A DNA stretch of 64,000 bases from VGKP01 sp964647695 (lineage in GTDB: Archaea > Nanobdellota > Nanobdellia > Pacearchaeales > GW2011-AR1). The stretch covers positions 1 through 64,000 of the forward strand of contig CAZYIS010000004.1 of assembly GCA_964647695.1 (NCBI GenBank), written 5' to 3'. Position numbers and translations under genes: made by a program. The notes beneath the pieces were generated by a model. It was not told the DNA's origin, searched no databases, and was given only the letters and a program-made list of their open reading frames with translations. The stretch's first letter is position 1. The number at the start of each line of letters is the position of its first letter. Shown here in pieces: positions 1-8,700 of this stretch.

Positions 1-55
1 TCAAGGACACGGCCCTTTCACGGCCGTAACCCGGGTTCAAATCCCGGTGGGAGCA
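1..55 (+). tRNA. tRNA-Glu (TTC), 5' end cut off by window edge
   Basis: The fragment holds the D-arm end, an anticodon arm with CGGCC/GGCCG stem and loop CTTTCAC (anticodon TTC, Glu), the T-arm CCGGG-TTCAAAT-CCCGG and the acceptor strand ending GGGAGC plus discriminator A. The 5' acceptor strand lies outside the window. It is nearly identical to the intron-bearing tRNA-Glu at 31283, which supports the call. Confidence 0.93.
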
Positions 56-186
56 CTTCTATTATTTACCCAAATTTGTTACAAAAATAGAATATTGAAA
101 GGAGGTTGACCCAAAAGGAACCTTGGTGCCTTAGGAAACTAACATTTATAAGTTATTTTTCATTCATTAATATATAAAAAGAGCCC

Positions 187-993
187 ATGGTAAAGAAACA
201 AAAACAAAAAAAGAAGAAATTGATAGTAGACAATGACCTACTTAGCAGTTTAGAAAACAGTGGTTTTTCTGGAAAAGTTAAAAATAGAGCCTATATGGCA
301 CCAATCCAGAGGGAAATTCTAGAATATAAAAAACTAAGAAAAAAAAGAAAAAAAGCAAAAGCTAGAAGAACTGGGAAAAATAAAAAAGAAGCAATAATTA
401 GAACTGCGCCCCAGTTAGAAAAAACTGAAACTAAAAAAGAAGGTATATTTTCAAAACTAGGGACCCTATTCAAACCTAATCCTAGACAACTAGTAATTCC
501 TAAGCTAACAGTAAAACCCACAGTTCAAGCTCAAGAACCAATAAAACCTGTAGAGCCAGTTCAGCCCACTAAACCTATAGAATATATTCAACAACCTCTT
601 TCTTCAGCCGAAGTTATTAAACAAATAAAATACCAAGAAATTAAAACTAAAACACCCGTTAAAGAAAATCTTTTTCCAGACCTAAAAAATTTAGATCACC
701 ATAAAGATGAAATAGAAATTCTAGAACATGAACCTATTCAAGAAAAAACTGAAACTAAAAAAGAAGGGATATTTTCAAAAATTAAATCCATTATAAAATA
801 TAAACCAAAAAAGAAAGATGATTCCTATACTCTAGAACCCATCACCGCGTCCAATGATAATAATCAACTAAAGGACGCTTCAATTAATCAAGATCAAAAA
901 AAGGATAATAGTGAAGAAGAAACAAAAGAAAATGATTCGGAAAGTTCATCCATAGATATATTATATTCTGAGAAAAAAAAGAAAATTATCTAA
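187..993 (+). CDS. Lysine-rich, probably disordered protein
   Basis: I do not recognise this 268-residue protein. It begins with a run of Lys, has a second basic block around residues 48-68, a Pro/Val/Lys-rich middle and an acidic Ser/Glu C-terminus ending in KKKKII. A 13-residue unit, EKTETKKEGIFSK, occurs twice (about 78-90 and 187-199), each followed by a short amphipathic stretch, so it may be a repeated docking motif in a disordered chain. No signal peptide or membrane segment is visible. A TATA-like TTTATAAG lies about 40 bases upstream and a second AT-rich box closer in. The 3' end overlaps the convergent rhomboid gene by 8 bases. Confidence 0.75.
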   Translation: MVKKQKQKKKKLIVDNDLLSSLENSGFSGKVKNRAYMAPIQREILEYKKLRKKRKKAKARRTGKNKKEAIIRTAPQLEKTETKKEGIFSKLGTLFKPNPRQLVIPKLTVKPTVQAQEPIKPVEPVQPTKPIEYIQQPLSSAEVIKQIKYQEIKTKTPVKENLFPDLKNLDHHKDEIEILEHEPIQEKTETKKEGIFSKIKSIIKYKPKKKDDSYTLEPITASNDNNQLKDASINQDQKKDNSEEETKENDSESSSIDILYSEKKKKII

Positions 994-1606
994 GATGATA
1001 GTCTTCCCATCTTCTAACTGAATCTTCATCAATTCTAATTTCAGGATTTTTCTCAACCCGATTATTTCTCACATATTCTTTCCTATATAAAAATCCAAAT
1101 AAAATACCTGTAAATATGCCTGACAAATGAGCAATATCACCCACATTACTCGGCATTAACACACCCAAAACTCCTCCAGCCACCCATAGTACGCCTGCCA
1201 GGAACATGGGCATAGGAAATCCAAAAGCCCAAACCATCATGGTAGGTCTAATTATTATCAATGCTCCAAGAATACCATAGATTGCCCCACTAGCACCCAG
1301 AGAAGAATCATAAAAGTTAACTGCGATTATATTTGCAATTATTCCAGTGGCAAAAAAGACAATTAAAAACTTTCTAGAACCTATTAATGCTTCTAATATG
1401 CTACCAAAAAGAGCCAAAGCAAACATATTGTAAAGAATATGCAACATATCTGCATGTAGAAATATGGCCGTTACAAATCTCCAAATTTGAACATAAGAGC
1501 TTTGGTTTAATAAGAATAAATCCGTAAATCCATTAATGGTTAGCTGAAATACATATACAATTACACAAACAACCACTAGCTTTAGTGCATAGAATCTGTT
1601 TTCCAT
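986..1606 (-). CDS. Rhomboid-family intramembrane serine protease
   Basis: The 206-residue protein has about six hydrophobic segments. Rhomboid landmarks are present: WRFVTAIFLH at 42-51, the HxxxxHILYNM helix at 51-61, the catalytic serine in GASGAIYG (Ser106) and the catalytic histidine in AHLSG (His160; most rhomboids have AHLGG). Rhomboids cleave membrane proteins within or near transmembrane helices. With the site-2 protease at 14232 this gives the window two intramembrane protease classes. The substrate is unknown; the pilin-like proteins nearby are only positional candidates. The C-terminus is a short charged cytosolic tail. Confidence 0.93.
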   Translation of the reverse strand: MENRFYALKLVVVCVIVYVFQLTINGFTDLFLLNQSSYVQIWRFVTAIFLHADMLHILYNMFALALFGSILEALIGSRKFLIVFFATGIIANIIAVNFYDSSLGASGAIYGILGALIIIRPTMMVWAFGFPMPMFLAGVLWVAGGVLGVLMPSNVGDIAHLSGIFTGILFGFLYRKEYVRNNRVEKNPEIRIDEDSVRRWEDYHLR

Positions 1607-1665
1607 GCTAATTCCTAAATTATTAACATTAAAAATATATGCTAAAATTAAAAAATAGATACTGA

Positions 1666-2250
1666 TTAAGGATTACTATAAGATACTGGATTTGGAGTGA
1701 CTCCACCGGAACTAGGTATTGTAACAGTAGGCGTACTAGAAAGCGGAATAATCGGAGGAAGATCATTACCTGATAGATCTCCACCCACAGTATTCGCAAC
1801 ATTACCATTTACACAATCCAATTTTATTATACTCTGGCAAATGACCAAACTTCCATCCTTGGCTTGAACCAAATAGGCAGTTCTAAATTTACTAAAATTA
1901 CCAGAAGAGGAATTGGCATAGGCTCTGGTTTCTAGATTATTTATTGAAGAAATTCCTACAATATTATTGCTAATGAAATTTCCTTCTTTGGTTTCAAGAA
2001 TTAAAGTTAAATTTGCAATCCTATTGCCATCAGCCAAACTAGCCCCATAGACCAAAGAATAGGCTGAAGAATTATAATTACATTTAATAGGAGTAATTTG
2101 CGCATTCTGACAAACTCTATCATTTTCCACACCAGTTCCAGTGTTCTTAATCACATTCATAACGATTACGCCTATAATAGCCACGGCGCCCACAACCAAT
2201 AATATTATTAATACCGTAGAAACAATATCGCTCAATGCTCTCTTTTGCAT
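1666..2250 (-). CDS. Archaeal type IV pilin-like protein, short form
   Basis: This 194-residue protein starts with a class III (prepilin) signal: a short basic segment MQKR, then ALSDIVSTVLIILLVVGAVA, the hydrophobic helix that packs in pilus cores. Cleavage by a prepilin peptidase just before ALSD would be expected. The rest is a small Asn/Ser-rich domain with Cys residues in CQNAQITPIKCNYN and CQSIIKLDCVNG that could form disulfides, then a Pro/Ser/Thr tail. Its first 150 or so residues closely match the 464-residue protein at 12798, so the two are recent paralogs differing in their C-termini. No pilus ATPase or platform gene lies in the window. Confidence 0.88.
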   Translation of the reverse strand: MQKRALSDIVSTVLIILLVVGAVAIIGVIVMNVIKNTGTGVENDRVCQNAQITPIKCNYNSSAYSLVYGASLADGNRIANLTLILETKEGNFISNNIVGISSINNLETRAYANSSSGNFSKFRTAYLVQAKDGSLVICQSIIKLDCVNGNVANTVGGDLSGNDLPPIIPLSSTPTVTIPSSGGVTPNPVSYSNP

Positions 2251-2330
2251 AGTTATATATGATTAATGTATTTAAAAATATTGGGTCGGGAATATTTTAA
2301 AAATATATGCTAAACCTACTAAACCGGAAA

Positions 2331-2340
2331 GTATAAATAT
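2331..2340 (+). promoter_or_regulatory. TATA box of the hisGE-hisS operon
   Basis: GTATAAATAT is a good archaeal TATA box. Its centre lies about 26 bases before an ATG at 2361, which opens an 11-codon frame, and about 125 bases before the predicted hisGE start. The transcript would therefore carry a leader of roughly 100 bases, unlike the leaderless pattern of most first genes here. Confidence 0.6.
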
Positions 2341-2360
2341 CGATAATTATTAAACCAAGT

Positions 2361-2396
2361 ATGAATAACTCTTGGAGTTTTCGGCACTGTTTGTAA
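2361..2396 (+). CDS. Possible leader peptide upstream of hisGE
   Basis: ATG at 2361 opens a frame of 11 codons (MNNSWSFRHCL) ending in TAA. Its ATG sits exactly where transcription from the TATA box at 2331 should begin, so it could be translated leaderless. It contains one His codon. No homolog is known to me; a short frame like this can occur by chance, so this is tentative. Confidence 0.3.
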   Translation: MNNSWSFRHCL

Positions 2397-2458
2397 AGAA
2401 AACTATAGCAAGAGCAGTATTTCTAATTTATTGAATCCTGGAGCAAAAGACACTTTAT

Positions 2459-3340
2459 GTGTTGATTATATTCATCCTGCCAAAGAATAAAGGATTGCAA
2501 AAGTGTAAAGATGAAGCAATTAAACTAAAAGAAGAAAATAATAGTTCTGCAGAATTAATAGAAGTTAGGGGTGAAGATGTGCCCTATTTTGTAGACTCTT
2601 TAATTAAAGAAGGTAAAAAAGCAATAGGTATAACTGGTGAAGATTTATTTAAAGAATTTCAGTTAAGAACGCCTAACCAAAAGATAGATATTTTAAAAAT
2701 AATAAAATGGGAAGACTCTACCTGTATTTTCAATAAACCTACCCTATGTCTTCTAGGATCTAAGGATAAAGAAATAAATAATCTAAATAAACAACTCAAA
2801 ATATGTATAAACTCAAAGTACAAAGAAATAGCAAAAAAGAAATGTACTAATTATCTTGAAAATCAAGGCTATAAAATTGAAAGAATTTATGCCTCTGGAG
2901 CAACCGAAGAGTTTTTCTCAAGAGGAATTGTAGACTTGGTAATAGATATAGTATGCTCGGGCAGTTCAGCAGAAAAATATAATCTTAAGGTATATGATAA
3001 AATATTTTCTTCGGATATTGTGATAATTGGAAGAAAAGAAGAGAATAAATCTGAAAAAGAAGATAAAAGAATTCAATCCATATATGAATTATATAAAAAG
3101 ATTAAAGAGAAAGTAAATTCCGATGAAAAACAATCCTACACTAAAAAAATCTCTTCCAATGAAAATTATCTTAAGAGAAAAATAATTGAAGAATCAGCGG
3201 AACTTATTACATCATCAACAAAAGAAGAGCTAATATCCGAATCAGCAGATTTATTATATTTTATTCTGATTTTCCTAGCGAAAAATAATATTACTCTTAG
3301 GGATATTGAAAAGGAAAACTCAAGGAGAGATAAAAAATGA
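2459..3340 (+). CDS. hisG: ATP phosphoribosyltransferase fused to phosphoribosyl-ATP pyrophosphohydrolase (HisG-HisE)
   Basis: Residues 1-195 match short-form HisG: VRGEDVPYFV then GITGEDL (about 36-63), and the phosphoribosyl-binding region GATEEFFSRGIVDLVIDIV followed by CSGSSAEKYNL (about 147-176). HisG condenses ATP and PRPP, the first step of histidine synthesis. Residues 205-293 match HisE, which removes pyrophosphate from phosphoribosyl-ATP: SYTKK, the metal-binding EExxE helix (E244, E245, E248) and ExxD (E261, D264) with LLYFILIFLA. HisG-HisE fusion is unusual; HisE is normally alone or fused to HisI. The start is GTG at 2459, placed so that the protein begins like other HisG proteins. 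The stop overlaps the next start (ATGA). Typical HisG has TGTTL where this one has SGSSAEK, so activity should not be assumed. Confidence 0.85.
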   Translation: MLIIFILPKNKGLQKCKDEAIKLKEENNSSAELIEVRGEDVPYFVDSLIKEGKKAIGITGEDLFKEFQLRTPNQKIDILKIIKWEDSTCIFNKPTLCLLGSKDKEINNLNKQLKICINSKYKEIAKKKCTNYLENQGYKIERIYASGATEEFFSRGIVDLVIDIVCSGSSAEKYNLKVYDKIFSSDIVIIGRKEENKSEKEDKRIQSIYELYKKIKEKVNSDEKQSYTKKISSNENYLKRKIIEESAELITSSTKEELISESADLLYFILIFLAKNNITLRDIEKENSRRDKK

Positions 3341-3663
3341 ACCCATATTTAAGACATCAAACAGAACTAGCATATCAATCACTTATTTTTGATTATCGAA
3401 GACTTTCATTTATAGAAAATTGGGAAATAAAATTTCCAAATGCTAAAAAGTTAATGAAAAACGCAGCATATATTGCAAGAGTAGAGGGAAATATAAATCA
3501 TGCTCTCTCCTTGGAATCTAGATTATCTGAATTACCAGAAAATAGCACTTATTTCTGTGGACGTTCAAAGAATGGTTGTAGTACTGGAAGATTTTCTTTA
3601 ACGAATATGGGAACAAAAGAAAAGATTAAAAGGGGCAAAGGAGATAAAATAATATGCAAATAG
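3337..3663 (+). CDS. Small unknown protein between hisGE and hisS
   Basis: This 108-residue protein is coupled on both sides: its ATG overlaps the hisGE stop by 4 bases and its end overlaps the hisS start by 10 bases, so it is very likely a real operon member. The N-terminal 65 residues look helical; the C-terminal 40 are basic with Cys residues in YFCGRSKNGCSTGR and IICK that could bind a metal. The LPENS...NGCSTGR stretch faintly recalls the LPRNS...RCxxTGR region of ribosomal protein uS14, but it lacks the following GLSR and GVRKASW elements, so I do not assign that family. Function unknown. Confidence 0.7.
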   Translation: MNPYLRHQTELAYQSLIFDYRRLSFIENWEIKFPNAKKLMKNAAYIARVEGNINHALSLESRLSELPENSTYFCGRSKNGCSTGRFSLTNMGTKEKIKRGKGDKIICK

Positions 3664-4892
3664 AAGTAGATAACGTTAAGGGTTTTCGTGACTTTTTGCC
3701 ACCAGAATCACTTAAAAAAGAAGCAGTACAGAAAGTAATTGAAAAATATTTCAAACTATACGGTTTCATGCCCATTGAAACACCCATAGTTGAATTCGAT
3801 GAACTAATGAAACCTGCATCCCTTCCTGCTGAAGAAGACGATGAAGCCGTATCCGATAGATTTAGATTAAAAGATAGAGCCGGCAGAAATCTAGGTTTAA
3901 GATATGAATTCACCTTTCAGTTAAGCAGAATATTCAAACAAAATCCCAATCTGAAATTACCCTTCCGAAGATATCAGGTAGGCCCCGTATTCAGAGATGA
4001 ACCCATCGGAGGCGATAGATTCCGTCAATTCGTACAATGTGATGCGGATATAATAGGGGATAATTCCATCCGAGCCGATGCCGAATGTCTTTCCCTTGTT
4101 TCCGATATTATGAAGGAACTTAAAATTGATTGCGAGATACAAATCAATAACAGAAAACTTCTTAATTCCATAATTGAGAGCTGTGAATTCTCATCCCCTA
4201 AATTAATAATGCGTGAATTGGATAAATTGGATAAGATAGGCGAAGATCTGGTAAAAGCAAATCTAAGAAAATACGCCGATTCCAATAAAATTATTACTCT
4301 TTTCAAACTAATGGCTAAACCTCTTGAATTTTTTGAAGAAAATGCCTTTGATGGTTCTGCTGAAATAATTGAACTCCAAACTCTTTGCAATAAATATGGC
4401 CTAAAGACCAAATTCAACCCATTCATGATTCGTGGTTTTGGCTATTACACTGGAAATATATTTGAAATAAAGGAACCAGGTAAAAATTCCATCGCTGCCG
4501 GCGGACGTTATGACAAATCCGTTGGAAAATATTCCAATAGAGACATTCCAGCTGTGGGAATTTCATTTGGTCTAGAAAGAGTTACTGCTTTAGCTAATAT
4601 TAAACCCCTATCTCTTCCAGAAGTACTTATCATATCCATAGGCGAATTATCCGAATCCATTAAACTAGTAAAAAAATTAAGAAAATATGAAATCTCTTCA
4701 ATTCTAAGCGAAGACAAAATAGGCAAATGCATGGAATACGCCAATTCCTATTCCATACCCTATGTAATTTTCCTAGGCGAACAAGAAGTAGAAAAAAAGA
4801 AGTATAAAATTAAGAACATGAAATCTGGAGAAGAAAAACTTCTTTCAGAAAAACAAATCCTTTCTATTTTTGGTAAAAAAATCAAAGAATAA
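3654..4892 (+). CDS. hisS: Histidyl-tRNA synthetase
   Basis: The 412-residue protein has the class II core: motif 1 near GFRDFLPPE (10-18), motif 2 RRYQVGPVFRDEPIGGDRFRQ (about 105-125), the histidine-specific RGFGYYTG (260-267, normally RGLDYYTG or RGFDYYTG, so an Asp is replaced by Gly), AAGGRYD (281-287) and motif 3 VGISFGLERV (301-310). A C-terminal alpha/beta domain of the anticodon-binding type follows, so this is a charging enzyme rather than a bare HisZ-type paralog. It is the last gene of the operon with the HisG-HisE fusion. HisZ, the regulatory partner of short HisG in bacteria, is a HisRS relative, which makes this neighbourhood notable. Confidence 0.95.
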   Translation: MQIEVDNVKGFRDFLPPESLKKEAVQKVIEKYFKLYGFMPIETPIVEFDELMKPASLPAEEDDEAVSDRFRLKDRAGRNLGLRYEFTFQLSRIFKQNPNLKLPFRRYQVGPVFRDEPIGGDRFRQFVQCDADIIGDNSIRADAECLSLVSDIMKELKIDCEIQINNRKLLNSIIESCEFSSPKLIMRELDKLDKIGEDLVKANLRKYADSNKIITLFKLMAKPLEFFEENAFDGSAEIIELQTLCNKYGLKTKFNPFMIRGFGYYTGNIFEIKEPGKNSIAAGGRYDKSVGKYSNRDIPAVGISFGLERVTALANIKPLSLPEVLIISIGELSESIKLVKKLRKYEISSILSEDKIGKCMEYANSYSIPYVIFLGEQEVEKKKYKIKNMKSGEEKLLSEKQILSIFGKKIKE

Positions 4893-4894
4893 AA

Positions 4895-5755
4895 TTATTT
4901 ACGTTTAGATTTATCAGAATAATAATTCCTACTACCTTTTTTAGCCAATTGTTCAACTAAAATTGGAATCTTTCTATCCAAATCCCTCATCAATTCTTTA
5001 AAAGTTTCAATTTTTGTTTGAAATTCATTTTCAGATATGGATCCTTTCTTGAAATAACTATATTGTAACTTTTTAATTAACTCATTTAAAACCTCTTTTT
5101 GTAATCTTAAATCTTTAATCTTTCTATTGATATTCCATATACTGAATGTTTTCCAAAATACCAGAACAATTATCAATATAACTGCTGAAATAATTGAAAT
5201 TTGTTTCCAATTATCAATTAAAAATTGTTTTAATGTTTTAGTGGTGGTGGAATAGAATAATCTTAGTTTAGTCTGTGTGGCTTCTATTTCAGCCATTTTT
5301 TGATAAGCTTTGTCAATAAGCACAAGCGTATCTTCGAATCTTTGATCTGAATAAGATTTTTCCACTTCATCGATTTGATCTTTTATAGAACTAAAATCAT
5401 AATTTTTAGATGAACTGTTCAATTCTTCTCTAAATACAATCAATTGATTTTGAGCTTCCAAGGCATTAACATAGATAGTATTAATTTCATCTATATATTG
5501 AAAAATAATTTTATAGTCTGCATTGGTACCTGTATTTTCAAGTGCAAGTTGTGCAGAATACAATTGGTTTACCTGATTAAATGATTCATTTATTCTATCC
5601 GTAGGAATACCTCTAGAAACCAAAGTATCTATTTTATTTTGAGCATCAGCTATTTGATTTGAAGCATTTATGGACTGATTACTCTGCAGAGCTGATGAAA
5701 AAGAAATTAAGAATAATAAAACAAAAAATGCAATAAATAATTTATTTAAGTTCAT
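4895..5755 (-). CDS. Exported coiled-coil membrane protein, partner of the giant surface protein
   Basis: The 286-residue product starts with a signal peptide (LFIAFFVLLFLISFSSALQS), has an outside helical domain of about 150 residues, one transmembrane helix (about 190-207, ISIISAVILIIVLVFW) and a charged cytosolic coiled coil. The segment after the membrane helix (QKEVLNELIKKLQYSYFKKG) resembles the cytosolic part of the adjacent giant protein (REEVILTDLIKVVQTDTFKN), so the two share a membrane-to-cytosol module. Its ATG overlaps the stop of the giant gene (ATGA), implying translational coupling and probably equal dosage. The family is not one I recognise. Confidence 0.85.
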   Translation of the reverse strand: MNLNKLFIAFFVLLFLISFSSALQSNQSINASNQIADAQNKIDTLVSRGIPTDRINESFNQVNQLYSAQLALENTGTNADYKIIFQYIDEINTIYVNALEAQNQLIVFREELNSSSKNYDFSSIKDQIDEVEKSYSDQRFEDTLVLIDKAYQKMAEIEATQTKLRLFYSTTTKTLKQFLIDNWKQISIISAVILIIVLVFWKTFSIWNINRKIKDLRLQKEVLNELIKKLQYSYFKKGSISENEFQTKIETFKELMRDLDRKIPILVEQLAKKGSRNYYSDKSKRK

Positions 5756-8700
5756 TTTATTCTCATCCCCTTTAAAGCAGCATTTGCTTCTTTAGTAGCT
5801 ATAGTTTGATCAATTTGACCAATTCTCTTTATGTAACTATTTAATTTAAGTTCGTAAACTCTAAGCTCAATCTTTCCTTTTTGCAGATAAGCAGTTTGAA
5901 CTTCCTTCATCAATTCAAGTAAACGTGCCCTTTCCAATTTAAGTCTATTTTCTTCAGATGTAAATTTGAAAGCATGGGCCAATTTACTTTCAGCTTCAAT
6001 CAATTCTTCAATTACATTTGCAATTCTCTTTTCATATTGGATCATAGCCGAATTATATTCTTCCATGGACATTTTTTTATTCTTGAATGTATCCGTTTGG
6101 ACCACCTTAATTAAATCAGTCAATATAACTTCTTCTCTGATTAATCTTTTTACCCTGTTCTTAAGAGCAGCATATCTTCCTAATTTAACTCCTCCGAGTA
6201 TAACAATCATAAGAGCAAATAAGGAAAGACCTAGCTCTTTCTTTTTATTTTGTAAAATATATGAAAGAGAAGTAGTAACTCCTTTAACTTCAGCCGAATA
6301 GGCCAAATAGGCCTCTTTCATTCTGGAAGCAGCAGTTTCATATTCTCCTCTGGATAATGAAAGTTCAGCAAGTTTCAATAATCTATTAGCATTTGAAGTA
6401 TCCACTCCTTCCGAATTATATTTTTCAATCAATGATTTAAGCTCAGTTATACTATTATAAGCTTCCATGGCCAAATCAACATTTTTCTTTATAATATCAT
6501 AATTTGTTTGTACAATTTCATAATGGAAATTATCATAGGCACTGAGCGAGTCATTATATAATTGAGGCATATTTGTAGTGGTTATATTAACTTCATCCAA
6601 TGAAGCAATTAAGGTAGCCATAGCATCCAATAATTTCTTTGCATCCTTATCCGATAGCGAATTAACCTGAAGAGTAATGGTTCGATCTTCAGCATAATCT
6701 TTCACTCCCTGCCTTCCAGTTATTAAGAAATGGAAACTCTGCTTACCTAATTTAAGATAGGTTGAAGTAGTTATATTTATAGTGATATTTGCTGATTTTC
6801 CTGGACCCAATAATTCCATATTACTTGGAATTATTTCCATATATCTTGCCAAATCTCCAGATACATTAAATCTAAGATTTGTCAATGAAATATTTGCATC
6901 TTCATTCTTAAATTCTACCACTATACTACTCTGCTGTCCTCTAATGATGGTATAATCTGCCTTTGTTTCCTTTGCCCCTGAACTTCCTCCGTTTCCTCCA
7001 CCACCTCCACCCGAACCTCCTGATGAACTAGGGATAGTAGGAGCACTGCAATCTTTGTCATAAAACTGATTAGTATTAATATAGGTACAACCAGCACCAC
7101 AAACCCCATCCGTTTGAGAACAATAAACATTTATTATTTTATTTGCAGTTCTATTGGTATATTCAGTTACATTAGTACCATTATTTCCAACCGACGAGAA
7201 TGAAACTCTATAACTACCCACAGGTATATTACTTCCAATGGATACATTCAAATCCGATCTAGCAATGTAATCATTGGACAATTCCTTAGCCGAAACATTA
7301 TTCAGTAATAAAGAAACATTTCCATTATTCACATTGAAATAATCTGGAAGAGTCCAATTAAGAGAAAGATTGTAAACATAATTATCGCCTATATTCTCCA
7401 CATATGCTCCTAAACCAAAGTTAGAACTTTGATTCACCTGAACAGGAACATCATCAATATAATTATATAAGAAAGGACCTCCTGCATAGGTTGTTGCACC
7501 ATAACTGATAGTCCTATTCAAAAATGAAGCAGTAGGCGTATTGGTGAATACGGTTATATTGACCAAATCAAATCTCGAACTAGACGAAAATGTTTCATTT
7601 AATGAAATGGTTTTATTGTCTTTGAAAGAATGATTGGAATAAAGAGTAAATGTAGGAACATAAAATTCTCCATCATAAAGTAATCCACCCGTAGGAGTAT
7701 TATCCTTAACATTCTTAAAGGTTAAAGGAATATCTCCATTATTAATAATTGTTAAATTACCTATATATTTATTTTGATCATAAACACCAGCCACATTATT
7801 AAAGTTAAGACTTATATTCCAATATCTTTCCCAGGCAGATTCTTGACTCAAAGTTGAACTATTCCTAGTATTATTTGCATTATCCTTTGTAGAAACATAA
7901 AAAGTATAATTAGTTTCATTATGTATTGTAGTGATATTGACATTATATTTTCCAGTTCCAGCGTCAATTAAACTCATAGGAACTGCGAAACGACCTGAGC
8001 CCGTATAATTATATATTAAAGAAACATTTCCTACTCCCGAAGTTGCATCATGAATAGTTACATTGAAATTTATTAAAGTATCCGGATCAAAATCATCCTT
8101 TGAATTAGGAGACATTACAAAATTAGATATGGTTGGAGCAACCGTATCCACAATTAAAGTTCTATTTTCAGTTTGATAATAATTTCCTGCCCAGTCGAAT
8201 AAGCTATAGAACCATGTATAGATTCCATCGGTCAAACTGCGAATAGTTTCTACAATTTTTTGAGCAACATTATGATTATTACCTGGAGTTACATAGGTTA
8301 TAACTACTATCCCATCCGTTCCAGCAGTTCCAACAGCTCCAGCATTTCCTGCTGTCCCTCTAAGAGGATTTGCTGAATCTCCAGGAGTAGTTCCATCTCC
8401 AGCAGTTAATACTCCATCCGACACAAAAGCAGAATTCAAAAATCCGGAACCTCCGCCACCTCCACCCATAGTATTAGATTCGCTATAACCTCCAGCTGAA
8501 CCTCCCCAGTAACCGCCTCCACCTCCTCCTCCATAACTATTCGAATGAGTTACTCCTCCCTGCAATGCGCCCTGTCCACCTCCACCATTATTGAAATCTG
8601 AACTGGCATCAGCTCCAGCAGAAGATTGTGTTCCAGGATTACCGCCATAACTGAATTTATCATCATAAGGTGAATATCCTACTTGTCCATCTGATCCTCC

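Noticed and set aside
2341..2458. T-box riboswitch in the hisGE leader
   Set aside because: No T-box sequence or specifier loop is visible, and T-boxes are a bacterial feature.
3337..3663. Ribosomal protein uS14
   Set aside because: Only the LPENS...CSTGR stretch is similar; the conserved GLSR and C-terminal GVRKASW parts are missing.
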